Positions 1-8,666 of a stretch of DNA of 64,000 bases are shown piece by piece. Source of the stretch: an uncultured Pelagimonas sp. (GTDB lineage: Bacteria > Pseudomonadota > Alphaproteobacteria > Rhodobacterales > Rhodobacteraceae). Under the pieces are notes generated by a model, which saw nothing but the letters and a program-made list of their open reading frames with translations, was not told where the DNA came from and ran no database searches. The stretch spans positions 62,001 to 126,000 of the forward strand of contig CANMIH010000011.1 in the NCBI GenBank assembly GCA_947497905.1, read 5' to 3'. Position numbers and translations under genes: made by a program. The first letter of the stretch is position 1, and each line of letters opens with the position of its first letter.

Positions 1-127
1 GACTGGTAGATCGGTTGGTGCCTCGTGGAACACTGCAAGACGCATGTCACAGTCTCTGTGCCGCCGCACAAGCCGCTGATCGAGGGCATCTGAAAAGATT
101 GAAATCCATGCTTAAGGGAGGGTCGTC

Positions 128-1294
128 ATGAAAGGTATTCGCGTTGTCGACATGACGTCTGTTCTGTCCGGTCCGTTTTGCACCTGGCTTTTGGCCAGCC
201 TCGGCGCTGATGTGATCAAGGTCGAAAACCCCAACGGGGATCTGGCTCGAGGCACCCCACCTTTTGAAGACGGCGTTAGCCTCTATTTCGCTTCGCTGAA
301 CCGCAACAAGCGTTCCGTGAAACTGGATCTGAAAACTCAGGATGGCAAAGAGGCATTGCACAAACTGCTCGCCACCTCAGACGTCTTTGTCGAGAACATG
401 CGCCCGGGCGTGCGCGACCGGCTAGGCTGCAGTGACGCCGACCTCAGGCGAATCAATCCACGGCTGATCTCTGCCTCTATCAGTGGCTTCGGCCAGACCG
501 GCAGCCTATCGCACCGCCCGGCCTATGATATCGTGGTGCAGGCGATGAGCGGCATGATGAGCATCAACGGAGAACTGGATGGCGACCCGACCCGGGTCGG
601 ATTTTCAGTTGGAGATATCGCCGCCGCGCTCTTCACCACCATCGGCATTCTGCAGCGCCTCTATGAGCGCGATGCCAAAGGGCTGGAAAAAACCAACCAT
701 TTAGATGTCTCCATGCTCGCCTGCCAGTGGGTGTGCTTGGAGAACGCCTTTGCCCGCTATCTCAACGCAGGTATCGTACCAGGCCCGATCGGCTCACGCC
801 ATCCATCGATGACACCGTTTGAACCCTACCCAACCGCTGACCAGGACATCGTTATCGGTCTGGGCAGCGACAAGGACTGGCCGCGGTTCTGTGAGGCTAT
901 TGGTTTTATCGAGCTGCTGGACGACCCGCGCTTTCAAGGCGATGAGGCGCGGTTGGCGAACCGTGACGCGCTGGACGAGGTGTTGGGCGAGCATCTCAAA
1001 CAGCACCCCTCGGCCTATTGGACACAGACCCTAATCGACAATGCGATCCCATGTTCGGTGGTGGAAAATATCCAGTCAATTGCCGACAGCCCGATTGCCG
1101 AAGAATACGCGGCCTTCTCTAGCGTCGAGACCGGTGCAGACGGGCGCGCGATGCGGTTCGCGCGCAATCCCATTGCACCAAGGGATCTGCAGGAAAGCCC
1201 GGCGCCCCAGCTGGGACAGCACACCCGGGAGGTTTTGGCCGAACTGGGCTATGCATCGGATGCCATCGACGCGCTGACTGTAGAAATTTCTTAA
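128..1294 (+). CDS. CaiB/BaiF family CoA-transferase
   Basis: A class III CoA-transferase of 388 residues, close to the usual 380-410, probably moving CoA between organic acids in the cytoplasm. Seen: the N-terminal Rossmann half begins with the family pattern VVDMTSVLSGPF and then GADVIKVE, followed by RNKRS and FVENMRPGV. D163 in the VGDIAAAL segment sits where the catalytic aspartate of formyl-CoA transferase lies. The start follows a strong ribosome site (AGGGAGG, about 7 nt upstream). The next gene, an alpha/beta hydrolase, follows after 22 nt, suggesting one transcript for degradation of a carboxylic acid or its ester. The substrate cannot be read from the sequence. Confidence 0.93.
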   Translation: MKGIRVVDMTSVLSGPFCTWLLASLGADVIKVENPNGDLARGTPPFEDGVSLYFASLNRNKRSVKLDLKTQDGKEALHKLLATSDVFVENMRPGVRDRLGCSDADLRRINPRLISASISGFGQTGSLSHRPAYDIVVQAMSGMMSINGELDGDPTRVGFSVGDIAAALFTTIGILQRLYERDAKGLEKTNHLDVSMLACQWVCLENAFARYLNAGIVPGPIGSRHPSMTPFEPYPTADQDIVIGLGSDKDWPRFCEAIGFIELLDDPRFQGDEARLANRDALDEVLGEHLKQHPSAYWTQTLIDNAIPCSVVENIQSIADSPIAEEYAAFSSVETGADGRAMRFARNPIAPRDLQESPAPQLGQHTREVLAELGYASDAIDALTVEIS

Positions 1295-1316
1295 TGGCCA
1301 ATTCAGGACACAGCAC

Positions 1317-2147
1317 ATGCCCGAATTTCAAACCCCAGACGGCATTTCAATCTACTATGAAGAGGCTGGGAGCGGCGCTCCCATTGTCTTTGTTCATGAA
1401 TTCGGCGGCGACTACCGCAGCTGGCACCTGCAGGTAGCGGAGCTGAGCCGATCCTTCCGCTGTATCGCCTATAGCGCCCGCGGTTTTCTGCCTTCTGCAG
1501 TTCCGCAGGACCGCAGCCAATACGGGCAATCCTATTCGACCAGCGACCTCCTGGCCCTGATGGACCATCTCGGACTGGACCAGGCCCATGTGGTTGGAAC
1601 CTCCATGGGCAGCTTCACCAGCCTCGACTTCGCACTAAACCACCCGGATCGAACAACCAGCGTAACCCTTGTTGGCAACAGCTCCGGCCCACGGGATGAC
1701 GCCGAACGCACCCGCTACCGGCAAGACTGGGTTAGCCATGAGGCCAAGCTGCGAGAAGAATGCGGTGGGAACGGCGCGGTGGCTGTACTTGAAGAGGATC
1801 CGGCCTATCAGAGTTTTCAGCAAAACGACCCCAAAAACTGGGCTATCTATGCCGAAAACCTGCGCGGTCAACCGCCCGAAGGCGCCGTTCATGTGCTGTC
1901 GACCGTGCATTGGAATCGGCGGTCCCTGTTTGAGGATCAGGCGCGGTTGAAAACCTTCGAAAAGCCGGTGCTTCTGGTGACCGGGAACGAGGATTACTAC
2001 CTGGTGGGCGAGACAAATGCCTTCCTGCAAGACACTTTGCCCGACGCCGTATGGCACCGGCTTCCAGGGACCGGCCATTTGGTCAACATTGAGCGGGCCG
2101 CGGAATTCAACCGCCTTCTCGCCGAATTTGCCGGGGAGCCAGAATGA
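1317..2147 (+). CDS. Alpha/beta hydrolase
   Basis: A 276-residue single-domain alpha/beta hydrolase of the esterase / 3-oxoadipate enol-lactonase-like class. Seen: an oxyanion-hole region HEFGGD after strand b3, the nucleophile elbow GTSMGS, an acidic residue in VTGNEDYY and the catalytic histidine in GTGHLVN near the end, so the triad is complete. No signal peptide, hence cytoplasmic. It lies 22 nt after the CoA-transferase gene with AGGA upstream of its ATG, which suggests cotranscription and a shared catabolic role. The substrate is unknown. IS-like debris begins about 35 nt after its stop and may have removed further operon members. Confidence 0.92.
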   Translation: MPEFQTPDGISIYYEEAGSGAPIVFVHEFGGDYRSWHLQVAELSRSFRCIAYSARGFLPSAVPQDRSQYGQSYSTSDLLALMDHLGLDQAHVVGTSMGSFTSLDFALNHPDRTTSVTLVGNSSGPRDDAERTRYRQDWVSHEAKLREECGGNGAVAVLEEDPAYQSFQQNDPKNWAIYAENLRGQPPEGAVHVLSTVHWNRRSLFEDQARLKTFEKPVLLVTGNEDYYLVGETNAFLQDTLPDAVWHRLPGTGHLVNIERAAEFNRLLAEFAGEPE

Positions 2148-2183
2148 CGGGCTTCATGTCCCCGTCTCTCTCTCCCCGCAGAC

Positions 2184-2203
2184 GGCTTTGTTGCAACAAA
2201 GCC
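2184..2203. repeat. Perfect 20-bp palindrome, IS-end-like
   Basis: GGCTTTGTTGCAACAAAGCC is a perfect palindrome. Each half looks like the GGCTTTGTTG-type terminal inverted repeats of IS5-group elements (compare 16168, where GGCCTTGTTG opens an IS5 remnant). Two IS ends joined head to head, left by deletion or excision, would give this. It abuts the start of the dispersed repeat at 2204, but the second repeat copy lacks it. Confidence 0.6.
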
Positions 2204-2397
2204 GATCCCAGGGCAAAGTTTGCGCCCAAAAAAACCGCACATTTCTGGAATGCACACAGATTCTTAGTATCTTAAGGACACTTCTACGAGAATGGGTGGT
2301 CGCGAATCTGCTTAAACGTGAAAACGTTGTGGACCAAGACCAGTTCTGCAAGGTTAATTCATTTTGTAAGTTCCAGAGTCACTCAAAGGAGTGCCTC
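2204..2397. repeat. Dispersed direct repeat, copy 1
   Basis: A 194-nt stretch that recurs in the same orientation at 19919-20111. By eye the copies differ at about 12-13 substitutions and one 1-nt length change in a C/A run, so they are about 93% identical. The boundaries are sharp on both sides: identity starts at GATCCCAGGG and stops after GTGCCTC. Neither copy has a convincing full gene; short open frames cross it on both strands. Best read as part of an IS or other mobile unit whose rest has been lost. From 2398 to 2577 nothing recognisable was seen. Confidence 0.85.
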
Positions 2398-2577
2398 TGC
2401 TCTAAGCCAGTCTGGCTGAACCAGCAGGTCCGTTTTGGGCTGACATCGGTCACTGGGCGGCGGCGAACACACGCGATTTCACTGCAGGCGTGCTTTCCAA
2501 TCGCCGCAAGGCAGCTCTGAGCCCATACAACCCACCGCATAATCAAACCAACCAGATGCGCCAGACCCTCTCTTAGC

Positions 2578-2820
2578 TCAGGCCGCTAACTGGCCCAAAT
2601 CTTCTGACGACGGACACGAGGTCTCATCCACCGCCCTGACGATGCTGGCAGTTGCTCCAACATCTAAGCTGATGGCTGTTGCACCAATCTCACGTGCAAC
2701 CTTTTCTCACCTGGACAGGTCGCGACAACCGATCACAACATCATGACCCATAAAGACTAAGCCTGCGGCGGTAGCGAGTCCGATCCCTCTATTACCGCCT
2801 GTCACAAGTGCGCGTGCCAT
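2578..2820 (-). pseudogene. Short-chain dehydrogenase/reductase, broken
   Basis: Reading minus from ATG at 2820 gives MARALVTGGNRGIGLATA, the start of a classical SDR with the TGxxxGIG dinucleotide-binding motif. It continues through VVIGCRDLS to an in-frame TGA at codon 38, then resumes in the same frame (EKVAREIGATAISLDV) until a stop at 2578. Only about 80 of the usual 240-250 residues remain, with neither the NNAG nor the YxxxK motif, so the gene is dead. It starts 13 nt after the stop of the NTF2-like gene, so the two once formed an operon. The 3' part was lost toward the IS debris at 2.2-2.5 kb. Confidence 0.8.
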
Positions 2821-2833
2821 GGTGACTATTCCC

Positions 2834-3205
2834 CTAGTCTGCGTATTGAAGTGACATACGAGTGATCTGGTCTTCTTCATTCCACCAATAAGAATAGTGG
2901 ACGATCCAACTCAGCCAGTTCACTTCAGTCTTGGCGTAGCCCTCTTGTCGCTCCAGAATTTTTCGATGCGCGAAAGTGTCCCCGCCGGGAATAACCTCTC
3001 GTAACGCCCATGCACGGATTGAATCAGTTCCATTAAAGGCGCGAGAGACGTCGATCATTTCAGCGTATGGCGTGAAACACGCCATATAAGCATCAATGTC
3101 TTTTGCGTTTGCACTGTCCTGATAGCAGGAGATGGCTTGGGGCAAGTCCTCTGCCTATGCAGGGAAAGCAATCAGTGCGAGAGAGGCTGTTATGTACTTC
3201 AGCAT
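2834..3205 (-). pseudogene. Exported NTF2/SnoaL-like protein, amber-interrupted
   Basis: From ATG at 3205 the frame reads MLKYITASLALIAFPA, a clear signal peptide ending, then an in-frame TAG at 3157-3155, and then AEDLPQAISCYQDSANAKD in the same frame up to the stop at 2834. The rest has the SnoaL/NTF2-like pattern (helix with DIDAYMACF, MIDVSRAFNG, IRAWALREVIPGG, WLSWIVHYSYWW). The full frame would be 123 residues, a normal family length, so only codon 17 is broken; tryptophan (TGG to TAG) is a likely ancestor. A TTG at 3145 gives a shorter unsplit frame without the signal peptide. An IS3 fragment ends about 40 nt upstream and probably removed the promoter. Confidence 0.75.
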
Positions 3206-3244
3206 TGGACTGGGTGCGCGGCGGCCTTGGCTGTTGCAGATGAA

Positions 3245-3628
3245 CGAAGTCATAAGACCAAACGTGGTTGCGGCGCTCGGGTCGGAGCCGCACACATGAC
3301 CCATCATTCCGCCAAAGCCGACCTTTCTTTTTCTGTTTCTGTGGAACTTTCAGCCCTTCACGTCGCCAGATGCGTTCGACACGCTTGTGGTTCACATGCC
3401 AGCCCGCGTTATTCAGCAAACCCGTCACCATCCGATATCCGTAGCGCCCGTACTGGTTGGCAAGCTCAATGATATCGTCGGTCAGACGCCGCTCATCGGC
3501 CCGGCCCTGGGGCACTTTGCGCTGCGTGGATCGGTGCTGACCCAAGGTGCGACAGGCCCGACGTTCTGATACGCCAAGCTCCTGCCGCACAAGGTCGATG
3601 CATTTACGACGACGCGAAGGGCTCAGAA
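3245..3628 (-). pseudogene. IS3 transposase orfB, 3'-truncated
   Basis: Frame shifted relative to orfA. Seen: the HTH_21-type segment (LTDDIIELANQYGRYGYRMV, then HVNHKRVERIWRREGLKVP) and the start of the integrase core (RNHVWSYDFVH). Family similarity stops there; about 110 of roughly 280 residues remain, with one of the three DDE catalytic acids. The open frame runs on into unrelated DNA. Confidence 0.8.
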
Positions 3629-3901
3629 GTTTCCCTTTGCCGCCTCAGCCAAGATCAGCTTGTCCAACGTTAGGTCCGACACCGCACGTCGAAGCCGCTG
3701 GTTTTCTTTCTCCAGCTCTTTCAGTCTGGCCAGTTGCGATCGTTGCATTCCGCCATAGAGCTTTCGCCATCGATAGAACGTCTGCTGCGTAACACCAATC
3801 TGGCGCGCCGCCTCGGCAACCGTCGCGCCTTGTCCTTGCAGAACTTCAACCTGCCGAAGCTTCAATACAATCTCTTCCGGCTTTTCTCGTTTTCCAGCCA
3901 G
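3623..3901 (-). pseudogene. IS3 transposase orfA (helix-turn-helix subunit)
   Basis: The frame has the orfA signature: KPEEIVLKLRQVEVLQGQG, a helix-turn-helix (VAEAARQIGVTQQTFYRW) and a leucine-zipper-like tail (LKELEKENQRLRRAVSDLTL) ending LILAEAAKGNF. Family members begin with ATG before AGKR; here that codon is CTG at 3901-3899, so the normal start seems mutated and the next start codon would cut the N terminus. OrfB overlaps its 3' end in another frame, as expected for programmed frameshifting. Confidence 0.75.
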
Positions 3902-4061
3902 CGTTGATCCTCCAATTTGCGGGACAATCTATCCCAGTTGGTGGACCACTTTCAGGGGGCTACTCCACATGCGTTTCGGCTCCTCTCCCAGCCAAGGATT
4001 CGTCACAGGAATCTCTAACCAAAATCGAAGGCATTTTCGGGGATCACATCACCACCTTGAT

Positions 4062-4841
4062 CTAGGGTAGGTATAGACTGCTCACATGAAATACTTGGTC
4101 ATTTTTAAGCAAGCCAAGTTTTGAGGCTTTTGCAATAGCTTCGGAATCCGTTTCCGCGCTAAGTGCCTTTCGCACACGCATCATGTGGTTGTCGACAGTC
4201 TTAGGATTATTGCGGCCGATTTTGTGAAGGATTTCCTTCACCCGAAGACCCTGAGCTTTGTACATTAAGACAGATAAATTTAGCTGGCTCAGGCCACGCT
4301 GATCTGTGACTTCTAGGTCCCACTCACAGCTACGATGAAACAAAGTGGCCAGAGTCACTATCCTTCTACTGTTACTTTCAAATCTTGCATTGTGCCTCCG
4401 CTCATCGCCTTGCGGGTTGTAAAGACCGATCACCGCACGCAAGCCATTGGCGGCTATAGGAATAACGACACCGCAGTTCACATGATCACGAACAGCATGA
4501 ACAACATCCACGAACTCAGGTTGCAACTGCTCATCTGCTACCATCTGATAGAACTGAGACTGCAATATAGGCCTAGAACCGACTGCCCCAGACAACATGG
4601 CACAGTCGCGTTTGCCGAAGCCTTCTCGCTGATAATGCGCACGCCAATCCGCGGACAAGCCTGTACGTTTTGCTACAAAGCTCTCGGTGATCTTTGCGCG
4701 CGATCGAGTGTCCAGGAAAATTCCATAGTTCACACCACTGTAATGATATTCGTCGGTCATGTAGCGTGAGAATAGATCGAACTTTTCCTGTAGCGATGAT
4801 TTTCCTTCGATGTCAGCCAAAAGGTCTATGACTTCAGACAT
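4062..4841 (-). CDS. LuxR-family transcriptional regulator
   Basis: A 259-residue cytoplasmic regulator. The N-terminal ~165 residues look like an autoinducer-binding domain: the spaced aromatic and acidic residues of that fold are present (NYGIF, WRAHY, then KRDCAM). The C terminus has a GerE-type helix-turn-helix (LSVLMYKAQGLRVKEILHKI, then KTVDNHMMRVRKAL). It is related along its whole length to the split regulator at 14367-15176. It lies downstream of the Slam-like and lipoprotein genes on the same strand (127-nt gap), so it may be cotranscribed with them or control them. No luxI-type synthase is in the window, so it could be an orphan receptor. Ligand unknown. Confidence 0.85.
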   Translation of the reverse strand: MSEVIDLLADIEGKSSLQEKFDLFSRYMTDEYHYSGVNYGIFLDTRSRAKITESFVAKRTGLSADWRAHYQREGFGKRDCAMLSGAVGSRPILQSQFYQMVADEQLQPEFVDVVHAVRDHVNCGVVIPIAANGLRAVIGLYNPQGDERRHNARFESNSRRIVTLATLFHRSCEWDLEVTDQRGLSQLNLSVLMYKAQGLRVKEILHKIGRNNPKTVDNHMMRVRKALSAETDSEAIAKASKLGLLKNDQVFHVSSLYLP

Positions 4842-4968
4842 GAAAAATCCCTAGTATTTAGTTACTTACACTGAAGCGGTCAAAGGTGAAACGATCGGAT
4901 AGCGCATCCAGAAGCTATCTACTAGGTCTGGAAATCATACCTGAGACGCATTTACTTGACGTCACTCA

Positions 4969-5943
4969 TTAAAATCTACGCCACACAAAATTTGCCCCAA
5001 ACTCTTGTTTGCGGAAGTAATCCAGATTGGAGCGTGTCTTCGCAAAACTAAGATCAAGAGAAAGCGAGGATGACATAGGCACTATGAGGGAAAGGGCCGT
5101 CTTTTCTTCTTTGCGCGGCAACCCTAAAAACTTGCTCCCGCTTGACTGGGAGTGGCGGAGAGTTGCGCTGATTGGGCGGCCCAACACCGGGCGAGTGATC
5201 GCGAAATACCCTGAATGGTCTTCCGAAAAGCCCTCGGAACGTAGCTTGGTTGCAATGCCTGCTTCAAACGTCATTTTTTCAGTATTTGTCTTATAGGTCA
5301 TGTGCAATTGGTCGTAATGGGCATCTGTGCTGTCGGTTCGCGAGACACCGAACTGAATGGTGCTGGGGAAATGCCCAACATCCAGCACTTTGCCCCAATT
5401 AACACGCAAGCTACGCGTGGTCGTTTGGGATAATTCGCCACGCGAGCGTCCGGTATTCAGGCAGGCTTCAGCATAGCTCCAGTCAGGAGAATCATAGTGG
5501 TAACAGGTATTTACGTTTACAGAGCGATTGCTAAGATCATGTGAGAGAGCGTGTTCATAGCGCGCAATAATAGCTCCAGACACGCGATGCCCTCGCGAAA
5601 ACTGGTATTGCCCGCCAACAGACGCCACTAGTCCAGCCTTAAGTCCAGAGACAGCTTGATCTTTCACTGGCACAGTGAACTCTAGTCCGTTGATGTCGAC
5701 TTTTTCATGCGGAACGCCGCCGTTCAGGTTGGAATCGTAAGCAAGGATCGGTTGGATGTTGGTATGCACACCGCCAGACGGTTGAACGTCCAACTGGCCA
5801 TAGCGAGCCAGTGCAGGCAATGAAAGCGGCACCGCAATACCCGCATTTGCCAGCTTGAGGCTGTGATATGTGCGCAGGCGTTCATCGGCCAGAGATGGAG
5901 GTGCGGTTACCAGAAGGGCTGCAATAAGGGCGACTTTTTTCAT
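4969..5943 (-). CDS. Slam-like outer membrane beta-barrel (DUF560-type)
   Basis: 324 residues from ATG 5943, with a signal peptide (MKKVALIAALLVTAPPSLA). The mature part looks like an outer membrane barrel: alternating amphipathic strands (LAYDSNLNGG, VSGAIIARYEHAL, LRVNWGKVLDVG) and a terminal strand ending in aromatic FVWRRF. The first strand resembles that of surface lipoprotein assembly modifiers (Slam), which move lipoproteins to the cell surface. Classical Slam has an N-terminal TPR domain before the barrel; here only about 40 residues precede it, so this is a barrel-only form. The gene lies directly downstream of a lipoprotein gene (74-nt gap), matching the usual Slam-substrate pairing. 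An unrelated porin-like barrel is the alternative. Confidence 0.7.
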   Translation of the reverse strand: MKKVALIAALLVTAPPSLADERLRTYHSLKLANAGIAVPLSLPALARYGQLDVQPSGGVHTNIQPILAYDSNLNGGVPHEKVDINGLEFTVPVKDQAVSGLKAGLVASVGGQYQFSRGHRVSGAIIARYEHALSHDLSNRSVNVNTCYHYDSPDWSYAEACLNTGRSRGELSQTTTRSLRVNWGKVLDVGHFPSTIQFGVSRTDSTDAHYDQLHMTYKTNTEKMTFEAGIATKLRSEGFSEDHSGYFAITRPVLGRPISATLRHSQSSGSKFLGLPRKEEKTALSLIVPMSSSLSLDLSFAKTRSNLDYFRKQEFGANFVWRRF

Positions 5944-6017
5944 TGGGAGACGATCAGATATATTGGGTGCGGCGCAGGGCCGGACACGGCCCTGCACCTA
6001 TAAGGTTCGAGCCAAGA

Positions 6018-6869
6018 TTAGTTGGCGTTCACACCAGCGATGAAGCCGATGTTGGCTTCAAAGGCTTCGTTGGTATCCGTGTAGGCCACGCCAGACAGCA
6101 GTTGCGGTGCGCGATTCCCGCCCCCGAATGTGATCTCTGTCCCCGTCAGATCAATAACCGTCTGTCCCGTCGCAGTTGCGGAGGTTGAACCGGCTCCGGT
6201 AAACGTCACGGTGCCAGAAACCGTTTGTGTGCTGGCATCATATGTCAGAGTGTTGGCCCCCGCAGTTTCATCAATCAGCGTACCTGCTTGAGCTGGGTAA
6301 TAGGCTGTCAGATCCGCCTGACCGGTTCCACCGTTGACAACCACATCGACGAGACCGCCTTCATGGGTGGTACCGTCCACCTCACCGTTCCACTGCCCGT
6401 AGTAGGCGACCGAGCCAACAACAGCGTTCGGGGTTCCATTTCCGTTGCGCGTTTCGATCGCGATCAAATTATCGTTGGGGTCATACAGGCGATAAGTCTG
6501 GGCGAAACCACTGTTGCCGTTAATCTGATCGCGTTTAACGGTATACCCCTGCGCCGCAGTTTGCACCTGCACCTCATTTGTCTGCTCAAACTTAGCATAC
6601 GCGGTGACATTACGGGTCCCTATGATATCGATACCATCTGCCAAGCCGGGCAAGGTCCCGAGATTTGAAGACACGTGTGTGCCCGAGTTGTACGTCGCCA
6701 AGGGTTCATCGAAGACGTTGCTTTTTGACACAACGTTGCCGCTCGGCGTGCGAGTCGCGATGAACGCGGCCGAGCTACCTGCCCCCGGAGCAGGATTGCC
6801 GCCTGAAGAATTGCTCGAGGCGCAGGCCGCCACTAACGGCATGATGGACAGCATTACAATTTTTTTCAT
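6018..6869 (-). CDS. TbpB-like surface lipoprotein, probable Slam substrate
   Basis: 283 residues from ATG 6869, chosen because GAGGAAAG lies just upstream. The signal peptide ends in a lipobox (PLVAAC), giving a lipidated Cys followed by a Gly/Ser/Asn-rich tether. The C-terminal ~130 residues (VAYYGQWNGEVDG, VVNGGTGQADLTAYYP, QTVSGTVTFTGAG, TGTEITFGGG, EANIGFIAG) have the alternating pattern of the small 8-stranded barrel of transferrin-binding-protein-B-like proteins, recognised by Slam. Ligand unknown: haem, a metal chelate or a protein are possible from family precedent. It is the first gene of a likely lipoprotein-Slam-luxR unit. Confidence 0.72.
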   Translation of the reverse strand: MKKIVMLSIMPLVAACASSNSSGGNPAPGAGSSAAFIATRTPSGNVVSKSNVFDEPLATYNSGTHVSSNLGTLPGLADGIDIIGTRNVTAYAKFEQTNEVQVQTAAQGYTVKRDQINGNSGFAQTYRLYDPNDNLIAIETRNGNGTPNAVVGSVAYYGQWNGEVDGTTHEGGLVDVVVNGGTGQADLTAYYPAQAGTLIDETAGANTLTYDASTQTVSGTVTFTGAGSTSATATGQTVIDLTGTEITFGGGNRAPQLLSGVAYTDTNEAFEANIGFIAGVNAN

Positions 6870-7617
6870 CTTTCCTCGCAGATCGGGTATGCACGGAGCA
6901 TATTTTCCACGAACGCAGAGCATCGGTGGAATATTACTAGATTGGAGAGCATTTCCTCGATCGACCGAAAGGGCCTTGGAGAGCGAAACACTATCAACTG
7001 GTCAGCGCGCGCTTTGACTCGCTGATGAAGGGTAGATCGCAAAACTGGGGTGCTCGGAGAAGATGGAGAATTCTCCATATGCCCTCAGCTGCTACACCCC
7101 GTAACTATTTGAGCAAACTAGTAAAAATGACATGCGATCTGTGCAACTCTGTTCCGCAGATCATTGAAAAAGACATCGTTGTGCAAAGGTAAGAAAGAAC
7201 TAAAGGGGCCAACTCTGAGACCCTTCCATAGCCTAAGAGTTGAAACTGCATGCGCCCCGCTACAATCTCGACATGTTCCTGCGCGAACTTGTGTCCAACA
7301 CTTCGGACCCCTGCGATAAGTTGCGCATGCGGCACTGACCGATGTCAGCCTTGCCACGTCGAAGTGTTTCGCGAGTACGCTGGAAGCCGGTGCCGGCTCT
7401 GGCATATTGCCAATTGCGGATAACATCGTCCGCATGACCCACGCAGAAGAATGTCGTGCCATTCGTTGCCGTTCTGTGGCAATTGCCGAACAATATGACA
7501 ACGTAACTGTGACGGCCGCCGCAATAGTTCAATGGAAGATCATCACGAGGTTTCTTTAAGCTCGATAGGAAAAGAAGCCTTACCATTGGGAGCCCCATGG
7601 TAAGGGCACAGCTCGGA
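6870..7617. other. Intergenic, no supported gene
   Basis: 748 nt upstream of the lipoprotein and downstream of the exported-protein operon. Several overlapping short open frames exist on the minus strand (7105-7598) but none has a recognisable domain or a good ribosome site. It presumably holds the lipoprotein promoter. Possibly decayed DNA. Confidence 0.5.
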
Positions 7618-8661
7618 TCAATTCTTCACGTCGCCCAGGTCAAGCGGAACACAGACGCCGGTCTGCTGGCCCTGCTCGCTGTGGGACACATTGAGTTCGA
7701 GCGTTTCGTGAGACAGCGAAAGGGTCAGTTTGGCGTTCAAGCGCATGATTTGTTCAGACCCGGTATCGGTGGTGGTCTGTGGCCCCGATCCCGGTGACAG
7801 AGTCAAGCGGAGCTGCTCGTTTTCGATTGCAACGGACCCGTTGGCGGCGCGCACCATGACAAATTGAAAGCCCCCGGCCTGACAGGCAAGTGCCTGTGGG
7901 CGGGCTTGCTCTGGCGCGGCGTCAGAGTCTTCTGAGAGTTGCGCCAGTCGCACAAAGCCGGAACTGCACACAGCGCCGATCGCATCCGGCGCGTTCAGGT
8001 CGCACTCAAACCCATAAGACTGAAAACGAACGCCCTGCCACCCGTCTACCGGCGCACCACAGGCGCGCACTTTCTGATCAATAGATACGACCTCGGTTGT
8101 GATCTGATCTGGCCCAAGGTGGATCGGGCTGACCTCTTTGTCATCCATCCACCCGGCAGGACGCAGGGCATGGGTCGCTCCACAATCTGATGCAACCTCG
8201 GGCACAGATACAACCGGAGCGACACGCCCCATACTGCGCACGATCAGATCCAGTTTCTGGAATTGATCGACGATCGAGTCCGGATTGCACGCCTCTTCGT
8301 TTGAGGGCAGGAAGTCATGTGCCAACCCCAACGCCACCGAGGCAAACTCCAAATCTCGATCCACACCCACAGTAAAAACCCGCTTGCCTTCATAAAAACG
8401 GATGTAGCTGAAATCCTCTTCGGATTGTGCAATGCCGCTTGAATGGTAGGGCATGAAACGAACGGGCATGTCTATGTCATAGACAGGGCGGGACAGGTCT
8501 GGCCCGCCGAGAAACTGGACCGTTTCATCGCGCAGGCACACCTGAACGCGGGAGGCGTTTTCCGTGTCGCAGTAAAATATCTGCGTGCCGTCAGTACCGC
8601 AGTCGGCAAGTGCCGGGGCGGCGTAGAATGTCACAGCCGCCGCACATGCAAGATGTTTCAT
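7618..8661 (-). CDS. Exported cysteine-motif protein, paralogue A
   Basis: 347 residues from ATG 8661, chosen because a signal peptide (MKHLACAAAVTFYAAPALA) begins there. The mature N terminus carries the module shared by five proteins of this operon: Cys, about 9 residues, Cys (IFYC), about 10 residues, Cys (VQVC), then a beta-rich stretch with Y/F-rich strands (FSYIRFYEGKRVFTVGVD). A second Cys-containing half follows (SDCGATHALRPAG, YGFECDLN, GAVCSSGFVRL) and a C-terminal beta domain ending in GVCVPLDLG. It is probably periplasmic and disulfide-bonded. Last gene of the operon, 5 nt after its neighbour. No known family recognised. Confidence 0.75.
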   Translation of the reverse strand: MKHLACAAAVTFYAAPALADCGTDGTQIFYCDTENASRVQVCLRDETVQFLGGPDLSRPVYDIDMPVRFMPYHSSGIAQSEEDFSYIRFYEGKRVFTVGVDRDLEFASVALGLAHDFLPSNEEACNPDSIVDQFQKLDLIVRSMGRVAPVVSVPEVASDCGATHALRPAGWMDDKEVSPIHLGPDQITTEVVSIDQKVRACGAPVDGWQGVRFQSYGFECDLNAPDAIGAVCSSGFVRLAQLSEDSDAAPEQARPQALACQAGGFQFVMVRAANGSVAIENEQLRLTLSPGSGPQTTTDTGSEQIMRLNAKLTLSLSHETLELNVSHSEQGQQTGVCVPLDLGDVKN

Positions 8662-8666
8662 CTGTG

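Larger units (their letters stand above)
3245..3967 (-). mobile_element. IS3-family insertion sequence, truncated
   Basis: The left end is at about 3967, where minus-strand TGGAGTAGCCCCCTGAAAGT has the look of an IS3-family terminal repeat. Inside are orfA and the first third of orfB. OrfB matches the family to the first catalytic region (HVWSYDFVH, the D of DDE) at about 3245, and the frame then loses all similarity. The rest of the element, including the right end, is gone. The remnant separates the NTF2-like/SDR genes from whatever preceded them. From 3968 to 4061 no feature is seen. Confidence 0.85.

Noticed and set aside
10-93. Possible C terminus of an upstream plus-strand gene ending at TGA 91-93
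   Set aside because: An in-frame TAG at 7-9 leaves only 27 residues and no family is recognisable; too short to support.
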